From Nocardia cerradoensis NBRC 101014 (GTDB taxonomy: Bacteria; Actinomycetota; Actinomycetes; Mycobacteriales; Mycobacteriaceae): 45,374 nucleotides of DNA. The notes beneath the pieces are model-generated. The model was not told the DNA's origin. It saw nothing but the letters and a program-made list of their open reading frames with translations, and made no database searches. The translations under genes and the position numbers were made by a program. Positions within the stretch are counted from its first letter, which is position 1; each line of letters begins with the position of its first letter. The stretch covers positions 1-45,374 of the forward strand of contig NZ_BAFW01000238.1 of the NCBI RefSeq assembly GCF_000308535.1, read 5' to 3'. Below, piece by piece: positions 23,028-29,250 of this stretch.

Positions 23028-23807
23028 CTAGACCGTGGGGCAGGCGGTATCGACCGCCCCGAGCACCCGGCCCGATTCGAAGGCCGCCGCACTCGCGGGC
23101 AGTTCACCGGCGCGGCCGCTGTTGTAGACGGTCACCGTGCCGGTTCCTGCGGTCGGCCGGCCCAGCGCGTCGATGCGTCGAAGTGTCTGGCCCGCAACGG
23201 CTTCCGCGCTGTCGAACAGCCGGACGCCGGGGGGCAGTGCGGCCACGATGGACTCGAGGACCAGCGGATAGTGGGTGCAGCCCAGCACGATCGCCTCGGT
23301 GCCGGCGGGGGTCTGCTCGGCGGCGCGGGCGATGGCGTGCTCGACGGCCGGGAGATCCCCGCGGTCGATGGCGTCCGCGAGGCCGTGGCACGCCACACCC
23401 GTCACATCTGCCTCACCGCCGAAGCGGGCGATGAGATCGGCCTGGTAGCGGCTCGCGGTGGTGGCCGCGGTCGCCCACACGGCGACCGACGCGCAGGCCG
23501 CGGCGGCGGGTTTGATCGCGGGGACGGTACCGATCACCGGCACCTCGGGCCCGACCTCGGCCCGCACCTGCTCGAGCGCGGTGACGCTGGCGGTATTGCA
23601 CGGCAGCACAATGGCCTCCGCGCCGAGCCGCAACGATCGGCGGGCCGCATCGAGCACCCGATCGATCACCCACTGCTCGGGTTTGGGACCCCACGGCGCA
23701 CCATCGGGATCCAGTTGCAGCAGCAGATCGAGGTCGGGACGCAACTTGCGCAGCCACGCCCCCGTCGGCAGCAACCCCAGTCCCGAATCGATGAGCGCAA
23801 CGATCAC
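23028..23807 (-). CDS. murI: Glutamate racemase family protein (MurI-like)
   Basis: This 259-residue protein has the Asp/Glu racemase layout used to make D-glutamate for peptidoglycan. The acidic residue lies in LIDSGLG (Asp7). The two catalytic cysteines are Cys70 in PCNTAS and Cys177 in GCTHYPL. Two family motifs are altered: the usual DSGVGGLTV reads DSGLGLLPTG, and the usual PYG reads PWG. It may therefore be a second, divergent copy with a different role or substrate rather than the housekeeping MurI. The start is a GTG with no visible Shine-Dalgarno site. It lies downstream of the ferredoxin reductase on the same strand, across a low-complexity stretch. Confidence 0.85.
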   Translation of the reverse strand: MIVALIDSGLGLLPTGAWLRKLRPDLDLLLQLDPDGAPWGPKPEQWVIDRVLDAARRSLRLGAEAIVLPCNTASVTALEQVRAEVGPEVPVIGTVPAIKPAAAACASVAVWATAATTASRYQADLIARFGGEADVTGVACHGLADAIDRGDLPAVEHAIARAAEQTPAGTEAIVLGCTHYPLVLESIVAALPPGVRLFDSAEAVAGQTLRRIDALGRPTAGTGTVTVYNSGRAGELPASAAAFESGRVLGAVDTACPTV

Positions 23808-23819
23808 GCAGCCACTGTA

Positions 23820-24230
23820 TTAGCGTCGCCACGCACCCTTGCGCCCGACCGGGATATCGGTCGCCGCTGTTCCGCGCACCGGTGGCTTACCGCCCACACC
23901 CGGCGTACAGGGGCACCGGCAGCATCCGCCCCACCGTGGCGTGAAAGCACCGTTGGGACCGAAAGCACCGCAAGCCGGCAGCACCGCGGGCCGACGGGAC
24001 CGGCAGCACCGCAGCAGCGCGAGTACCGCCGGCAGCGCGAGCAGCGCGGGCACCGCCCGCCGCGCGAGCACCGCAGGCACCACAGACACCGGCAGCACCG
24101 CAGACAGCGCGGGCACCGCAGGCACCGGCAGCACCGCAGCAGCGCGAGCAGCGCGCACCGGCAGCAGCGCGAGCATCGCAGGCACACTGCAGGCACCACA
24201 GGCACCGGCAGCACCGCAGGCACCGAGCAT
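23820..24230 (-). CDS. Possible small low-complexity protein between racemase and reductase genes
   Basis: A 136-residue open frame fits between two same-strand genes, 32 bases after the reductase stop and 12 bases before the racemase start. GAAAAGG lies just before its ATG. The N-terminal two thirds are repeats rich in Ala, Val, Leu, Pro, Cys and Arg, encoded by tandem GC-rich units. The last third is less repetitive (GAFGPNGAFTPRWGG). Other frames are also open here because the repeat avoids stops, so it may not be a gene. I recognise no family. Confidence 0.25.
   Translation of the reverse strand: MLGACGAAGACGACSVPAMLALLPVRAARAAAVLPVPAVPALSAVLPVSVVPAVLARRAVPALLALPAVLALLRCCRSRRPAVLPACGAFGPNGAFTPRWGGCCRCPCTPGVGGKPPVRGTAATDIPVGRKGAWRR
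23975..24225. repeat. GC-rich imperfect tandem repeat
   Basis: Units such as GCAGCACCG, CAGGCACCG and GCAGCGCGAG recur about 25 times with small changes across roughly 250 bases. Several frames on both strands are open for this reason. It is a minisatellite-like tract between the ferredoxin reductase and racemase genes. Confidence 0.8.
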
Positions 24231-24262
24231 GCGCCTTTTCGGTCCGACCCGGACCTGAGCGT

Positions 24263-25450
24263 TCAGCTCAGGGGTGCGGCGGACCGGGCGTTGGCGGCGA
24301 GTTCGGCGCGCATCTTCATGACCTGCGCGGTGCGTCCGCCACCGACCACGGCGGTCAGGACCCCGCCGTCGAAGTAGTGCGCCAGGAATTTGCGGCCGTC
24401 GTCTTCGATCACCCGGATCTCGTCGGCGCCCGCCGGCGTGCCGAGCACCTGAATCTTCAGGTCGTACTGGTCACTCCACACGTACGGCACCCGGGCGGCT
24501 GCGGGGACGTCACCACCGAGCAGGGCGGTCGTCAGGAGTCTGGCCTGTTCACCGGCGTTGGTCCAGTGCTCCACACGCTTGTGCCGGCCGTTGTCGTGGC
24601 GCCACGCCGCGACGTCGCCGACCGCCCACACGCCCTCGACCGAGGTGCGCCCCACCTCGTCGGCGAGGACACCTCCGCCCGCCTGCGGTTCCGCCAGCGG
24701 GATGCCGGATCCGGCCAGCCACTCCGTTATCGGCGCGGAGCCGACGCCGATGACGACCAGATCGGCGGCGACCGTACTGCCGTCGGCGAGCGTGGCCCCG
24801 GTGACCGCGCCGTCTTCGACCTGCAGCGAGCTCAGTCCGACACCGCAGCGCAGGTCCACGCCCTCGTCGCGGTGCATCCGGCCGACCAGGCGCCCGACCG
24901 TCTCACCCAGCGCGGCGGCCAGCGGAGTGGGCTGCGGTTCCACCAGCACGACGTCGACGCCGCGGGAACGGAAGCTCGCCGCCAGCTCGCAGCCGATGAA
25001 GCCCGCGCCGACCACCAGCGCCCGTCGTGCGGTGGCCAGGCCGTCGCGCAGTGCCGCGGCATCCTCGTGCCGGCGCAGGACGTGGACGCCGGCGGCCTCG
25101 GGCAAACCCGGAATCCGCTTGGGACGCAGGCCCGTTGCGATGATCAGCTGTCCGTACTCGAGCACGGAACCGTCGTCGAAGGTCACGGTGCGCGCCGCGG
25201 TGTCGACTCCGGTCGCGGCCAGTCCGAGTCGCAGCTCGATGTTCTTCTCCGCGAAGAATTCGGCCGGGCGCAGGGTCGTATCCTCGGTCTCGCCGCGCAC
25301 GAACTGCTTGGACAGCGGCGGCCGATCATAGGGCAGGCGCTGTTCGTCACCCACGAGGATCAGTCCGCCCTCGTATCCGGCGCGGCGCAATTCCTCCGCG
25401 GTGCGCAGGCCTGCCAGACCGGCGCCGATGATCACGATCGGGGCTGTCAT
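24263..25450 (-). CDS. FAD-dependent ferredoxin reductase
   Basis: This 395-residue flavoprotein resembles the NAD(P)H-dependent ferredoxin and rubredoxin reductases that feed cytochromes P450 and ring dioxygenases. It has an N-terminal FAD Rossmann motif (IIGAGLAGL), the YDRPPLSK segment, a second NAD(P)-binding motif (VVGAGFIGCE), the FAD-contact motif VWAVGDVA and the C-terminal YVWSDQYDLKIQVLG reductase domain. The ATG follows AGGAGGG closely. A KstR-type palindrome lies 63 bases upstream in its promoter region. In M. tuberculosis, as I recall, a homologue (Rv0688) lies between tuf and the mycofactocin cluster, and the order is the same here. Its ferredoxin partner is not in the window. 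Confidence 0.93.
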   Translation of the reverse strand: MTAPIVIIGAGLAGLRTAEELRRAGYEGGLILVGDEQRLPYDRPPLSKQFVRGETEDTTLRPAEFFAEKNIELRLGLAATGVDTAARTVTFDDGSVLEYGQLIIATGLRPKRIPGLPEAAGVHVLRRHEDAAALRDGLATARRALVVGAGFIGCELAASFRSRGVDVVLVEPQPTPLAAALGETVGRLVGRMHRDEGVDLRCGVGLSSLQVEDGAVTGATLADGSTVAADLVVIGVGSAPITEWLAGSGIPLAEPQAGGGVLADEVGRTSVEGVWAVGDVAAWRHDNGRHKRVEHWTNAGEQARLLTTALLGGDVPAAARVPYVWSDQYDLKIQVLGTPAGADEIRVIEDDGRKFLAHYFDGGVLTAVVGGGRTAQVMKMRAELAANARSAAPLS

Positions 25451-25512
25451 CGCCGCCCTCCTGGCTCGGTTCCCACTGCCGGCACGTATTGCTGCACCAA
25501 TTCACCATAAAC

Positions 25513-25526
25513 TAGAACACGTTCTA
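25513..25526. promoter_or_regulatory. KstR-type operator between ferredoxin reductase and SPW gene
   Basis: The sequence TAGAACACGTTCTA is identical to the copy at 19475-19488, and here the symmetry extends one base further on each side (CTAG ends). It fits the KstR consensus TnnAACnnGTTnnA. It lies between divergent genes. The reductase is the more plausible target, because the SPW gene start is 124 bases away. Confidence 0.8.
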
Positions 25527-25649
25527 GAATGTCGTGACGGGCGCCATATCCGACGTAAGTGAAGGAATTTTCCGGGCGAAGTATTGATCGGGCGGTCAAT
25601 CAGAGTTATACCGAGATCAGAACACAATTCCGCCCCCGAGGAGGCCTCC

Positions 25650-25997
25650 ATGCTCACCGAAAACCGCACCCTGAGTTTCGTGGCCGTGGCACTGGGCGTC
25701 TACACCGCCCTGTCCCCCATCTGGACCGACCACAGCAACCGCGCCATGTGGACCCTGATCGTGCTCGGCGTGCTGATCGCCCTGACCGGCGTAGTCCAGT
25801 TCACCCGTCCGGGAATCGCCGGAACCGATTACGCCATGGGCCTGTTCGGCGTTCTGCTGTTCATCTCACCGTGGGTGATGAATTACAGCGGCTTCAGCGC
25901 GGCGTCGTGGACGGCGTGGATCGTCGGTGTGCTGACCGTCGTGGTGGCCCTCGCCGCCCTTCCGCAGGTCTCGGCACGGATGCATACTGCTCACTGA
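25650..25997 (+). CDS. SPW-repeat membrane protein
   Basis: This is a 115-residue protein with four predicted membrane helices. It carries two copies of the Ser-Pro-Trp-type motif, LSPIWT near the first helix and ISPWVMN near the third, which define the SPW repeat family of unknown function. The ATG at 25650 is preceded by GAGGAGG. Its stop codon overlaps the next gene's start as ATGA, so the two are translationally coupled. The neighbouring TetR gene probably controls this operon. Confidence 0.85.
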   Translation: MLTENRTLSFVAVALGVYTALSPIWTDHSNRAMWTLIVLGVLIALTGVVQFTRPGIAGTDYAMGLFGVLLFISPWVMNYSGFSAASWTAWIVGVLTVVVALAALPQVSARMHTAH

Positions 25998-26626
25998 TGC
26001 AGAGGCCCACACCCCATCGAGCGGGGCGCCGCCGCAGCCGGAAGGTCGACGGCGACGCCCGTGCTCTGATTCTGGATGCCGCCGAAAGCCTGTTCGCGGC
26101 ACACGGATTCGACGCGACCGCGACGGCTGCCATAGCCGCCGCGGCCGGCGTTCCGAAGGGACTGGTCTTCTACTACTTCCCCACCAAGGACTCGATCCTC
26201 TCGGCGCTGATGGCCGAGCGGGTTCCTGCACCTCCGATCGACGACATCGCCGCGGTGGTCAGGCCCGGCGATCCGGCGACCAGCCTGGTGAACCTCGACG
26301 CGGCGCTGAATCTGCGCGACCACCACTCCTCGGTGCTGCGGGTGATCATGTGGCGCGAGGCCGATACGCATCCTGATGTGCGGAAACAGGTGCGCCGCAT
26401 GCGCGATCAACTCCTCGACGTCACCGCCCGGGTACTGCAGGCGAGCGCGCCCGGGCAGGTCCAGCCCGGGACCCTGCGCGCCTGCGCGGCCGCATGGGTA
26501 TCGGCCATGCTCACCATCGCGAGCACCGACCGATTGCACGCACTCGACGGATTGACTCTCGCCGGCGCCGAGGAGATCACGAATCTCTCCCGGGTCGTCG
26601 CGGCCGGTATGAGCAGCCTGGGCTGA
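25997..26626 (+). CDS. TetR-family regulator coupled to SPW gene
   Basis: This 209-residue protein has a basic N-terminal tail (RRRSRKVDGDARA) and a clear TetR helix-turn-helix (DATATAAIAAAAGVPKGLVFYYF). The C-terminal domain is all-helical with no predictable ligand. The start overlaps the SPW stop by the shared ATGA, so it is likely made in a fixed ratio to that membrane protein. It converges with another TetR gene, with 15 bases between the two stops. Confidence 0.9.
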   Translation: MQRPTPHRAGRRRSRKVDGDARALILDAAESLFAAHGFDATATAAIAAAAGVPKGLVFYYFPTKDSILSALMAERVPAPPIDDIAAVVRPGDPATSLVNLDAALNLRDHHSSVLRVIMWREADTHPDVRKQVRRMRDQLLDVTARVLQASAPGQVQPGTLRACAAAWVSAMLTIASTDRLHALDGLTLAGAEEITNLSRVVAAGMSSLG

Positions 26627-26641
26627 GCCGGCGTCGCCCGC

Positions 26642-27286
26642 TCAGCGATCCGGCAGCAGGCCGTCGACCAGCGCCCGCAATCCCTGTTCGTAGGTATCCG
26701 CCGCGGTGAGCGCGCCCCACCGGTCGGCCACGGCCGCCAGGCGCGGGAACTGCTCGGGATCGATATCGGCGAAGACGCGCTCCCGGAACACCGGCCGGTC
26801 GTCGTCGCGACGCCGCCGCGCGGCGGCGCGAATGAGAATTTCCCCAGCCGTGTAGTACCAGACGGTCCGGTAGGCGTGCACCGCCCGGTCGGCATCCAGC
26901 CCGGCGTCCATCGCCGCGTCCAGAATCGCCTCGGGATACCAGAGTGCGGCCGGGGAGAGCAGGTCGTCGGCGGTCAGCACCTCGGTGATCCACGGAACGG
27001 GCGCCAGGACGTCGTGCATCGCGCGGGCCGCGACGATCAGGCGTTCCCGCGGATCCTGCGGTAGTCGCGGACGTACCGCAGCCGCGGCCACCTCGTCGAG
27101 CAGGAGCAGCAGTAACGCGTCCTTGTCCGGTACGTGATGGTAGAGCGCCATCGGCGTCGCGCCGAGTTCGGTGGCCAGGCGCCGCATGGTCAGCGCCTGC
27201 ACGCCGTGGGTCTCGATCAGTTCGCGCGCGGCGGCCACGATCTGCGCGCGCGACAGCCGCGGCGGACGTCCGGTTCGGGTGCTCAC
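26642..27286 (-). CDS. TetR-family repressor divergent from MFS exporter
   Basis: This 214-residue protein has the TetR helix-turn-helix (ALTMRRLATELGATPMALYHHVPDKDALL, in part) followed by a TetR-class C-terminal domain. The start is GTG at 27286 with no strong ribosome site. It is divergently arranged with an MFS transporter gene; the 58-base gap and the palindrome at 27334-27357 fit the usual exporter/repressor pair, in which the exported drug is the inducer. The ligand is unknown. Confidence 0.92.
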   Translation of the reverse strand: MSTRTGRPPRLSRAQIVAAARELIETHGVQALTMRRLATELGATPMALYHHVPDKDALLLLLLDEVAAAAVRPRLPQDPRERLIVAARAMHDVLAPVPWITEVLTADDLLSPAALWYPEAILDAAMDAGLDADRAVHAYRTVWYYTAGEILIRAAARRRRDDDRPVFRERVFADIDPEQFPRLAAVADRWGALTAADTYEQGLRALVDGLLPDR

Positions 27287-27333
27287 CCGGCCATCTTGGC
27301 ACGAGGTCTCGACAGCGAGCAGTGCGGTCGGTT

Positions 27334-27357
27334 ACTTTTTATACATGTATAGAAAGT
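27334..27357. promoter_or_regulatory. 24-bp near-perfect palindrome, putative TetR operator
   Basis: The centre TATACATGTATA is a perfect palindrome, and the flanks ACTTTT and GAAAGT extend it to 24 bp with one mismatched pair. It overlaps the start codon of the MFS gene at 27345. A bound repressor would block initiation or early elongation of the MFS transcript. It is the probable site of the divergent TetR. Confidence 0.7.
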
Positions 27358-28778
27358 ACTCGCCGACCCTCGCTCTGGCGGCGATCACGATGGCGCAGTT
27401 GATGATTGCGCTGGATATGGCGGTGGTGAACGTGGCGCTGCCCGCCGTTCGCCGTGAGCTGGGCTTCGCACCGATCGATCTGTCGTGGGTGGTGCACGTC
27501 TACGCCCTGACCTTCGGCGGATTCCTCCTCCTGGGCGGGCGGGCCGGCGATCTGTTCGGCCGCCGGCTACTGTTCACGCTCGGGCTCTGCGGATTCGCCC
27601 TCGCCTCGCTGGCCGGCGGGCTGGCCCAGCATCCGTGGCAACTGATCGCCGCGCGCGCGGTCCAGGGTGTGGCGGCCGCGGCCGTCGCACCGGCCACCCT
27701 CGCGATGCTGACCGTCCTGTTCCCGCACGGCCCGGCACGGGTGCGCGCCTTCGGACTGTGGAGTGCGGCGAACGGCGCCGGTGGCGCGCTGGGCGTACTG
27801 CTGGGCGGCGTCCTCACCGAGTACGCCGGATGGCGGTGGGTGATGCTCGTCAATCTGCCGATCGCCGCGCTCGTGCTGGGACTCGGCCTCTTCGGCATCC
27901 CCGCCGACCGCCGCGACGGGATGCGCCCGCCGCTCGACATCGCCGGGGCGCTCACCGCGACCGGCGGCGCCGGATTGCTCGTTCTCGCCGTCGTCCGTAC
28001 CGATCGCTACGGGTGGTTCTCGACGGCGACCGTGGGGACGGTCGTCGCCGCACTGCTACTCCTGGCGGCCTTCGTATGGTTCGAACGGCGGGCCTCGGTG
28101 CCGCTGATACGGCTGTCGCTGCTGCGCAACCGGTGGGTCGCCGGGGCGGATCTGTTCGTCGCTCTGGCCGCGGCGGGACAGTTCGCGGCCTTCTACTTCG
28201 TCTCGCTCTACATGCAGCAGTCGCTCGGAATGTCCGCGGCGGCAACCGGTCTGGCCTTCGTCCCGTTCTCCGCCGGGGTCGTCGCCGGGACCGTGGTCGC
28301 GACTCGGCTCGGCCACCGGCGTTCGCCGCGCACCCTGCTGATCTCCGGATCGCTGTTCGCCGCCGCCGGCCTCGGATGGTTCGCGCTGCTGGACGCCGAT
28401 GGCGACTTCGCCACCGCGGTACTGGGTCCCTCGCTCGTCACCAGTATCGGTTTCGGCCTGTGCCTGGCGCCGCTCGCCGCCGCGGCGACCACCGGCGTCG
28501 CCCCCGCGGAGGCCGGCATGGCGTCCGGGTTGATGAACAGTGCCCGCCAGATCGGCGGTGCGATCGGATTGGCCGCCCTCGCCTCGGTGGCCGCACAACG
28601 CACCGGATCGGCGCAGACGCCCGAGGCCGTCACCGCGGGATATGCGACCGGGCTGGCGATCGGCGCGGTCCTGCTCCTCGGTGCCGGGGTCGTCGCTGCG
28701 GTCGTCATGCCGCGCCGGACCGCCGGCCGATCCACCTCCACACCCCTGCCCGCCCCGGCTCCGGTCGTGGCCGAATGA
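27345..28778 (+). CDS. MFS multidrug exporter, DHA2 (EmrB/QacA) type
   Basis: This 477-residue membrane protein has about 14 hydrophobic segments. It has the family motif LDMAVVNVALPAV in the first helix and GGRAGDLFGRR in the loop after helix 2. It is predicted to export drugs or toxic metabolites using the proton gradient. The ATG at 27345 gives a normal N-terminus; the frame is open further upstream but that part overlaps the divergent TetR gene. No Shine-Dalgarno site is seen, and an operator overlaps the start, so the transcript may be leaderless. Its stop overlaps an ATG, and the cupin gene follows 11 bases later. Confidence 0.93.
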   Translation: MYRKYSPTLALAAITMAQLMIALDMAVVNVALPAVRRELGFAPIDLSWVVHVYALTFGGFLLLGGRAGDLFGRRLLFTLGLCGFALASLAGGLAQHPWQLIAARAVQGVAAAAVAPATLAMLTVLFPHGPARVRAFGLWSAANGAGGALGVLLGGVLTEYAGWRWVMLVNLPIAALVLGLGLFGIPADRRDGMRPPLDIAGALTATGGAGLLVLAVVRTDRYGWFSTATVGTVVAALLLLAAFVWFERRASVPLIRLSLLRNRWVAGADLFVALAAAGQFAAFYFVSLYMQQSLGMSAAATGLAFVPFSAGVVAGTVVATRLGHRRSPRTLLISGSLFAAAGLGWFALLDADGDFATAVLGPSLVTSIGFGLCLAPLAAAATTGVAPAEAGMASGLMNSARQIGGAIGLAALASVAAQRTGSAQTPEAVTAGYATGLAIGAVLLLGAGVVAAVVMPRRTAGRSTSTPLPAPAPVVAE

Positions 28779-28789
28779 AAGGAAACACC

Positions 28790-29170
28790 ATGTCACTCGC
28801 ACCCGTCGATCTGTTCGCACGCGGCATCCGAATGCTGCCCGACGGCAGGGTTTTCGATGAACAACGCCGCATGTCCGGAGAGGTGGAGGGATGGACCCTG
28901 GCCGCCTTCCGGGTGGCCACCGACGCCGACGTCCACGGTGATCACTGGGAAATGCATCCGAGCGGAGAGGAACTGGTCGCGGTGCTCTCGGGCGGGATAC
29001 GGATATATCTGCGCGAGAGCGGCGCCCCGGCGGCCTCGGTATCCCTGCGCACCGGACAGGCGTTCATCGTGCCGCGCGGGCGCTGGCATCGAATCGAAGT
29101 GGACGAGCCGAGCGAACTGATGTCGCTCACCCTGCGCCGCGGCACCGAACTCGAGAAACGGACGGATTGA
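28790..29170 (+). CDS. Small cupin-domain protein
   Basis: This 126-residue protein is a single conserved beta-barrel of the cupin fold. Motif 1 is present in part as HGDHWEMHPSGEELVAVLSG and motif 2 as PRGRWHRIE, giving His/Glu residues able to bind a metal. The ATG at 28790 is preceded by AAAGGA at six bases, better than the in-frame ATG at 28775. It is in an operon with the MFS exporter and may act on, or sense, the exported compound. No specific enzyme activity can be assigned. Confidence 0.85.
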   Translation: MSLAPVDLFARGIRMLPDGRVFDEQRRMSGEVEGWTLAAFRVATDADVHGDHWEMHPSGEELVAVLSGGIRIYLRESGAPAASVSLRTGQAFIVPRGRWHRIEVDEPSELMSLTLRRGTELEKRTD

Positions 29171-29250
29171 GCTGCGGCGCAACGGTGGCGGGAGCCCTCG
29201 CACACCCCGCGAACTCGCACCCGGAAAGGCGAGCGATAAGAATGGGGTGT

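Noticed and set aside
22751..23434. Plus-strand open frame of 227 codons over the racemase gene
   Set aside because: It lies antisense to a racemase homologue with intact catalytic motifs and its product is Arg/Pro-rich without any domain.
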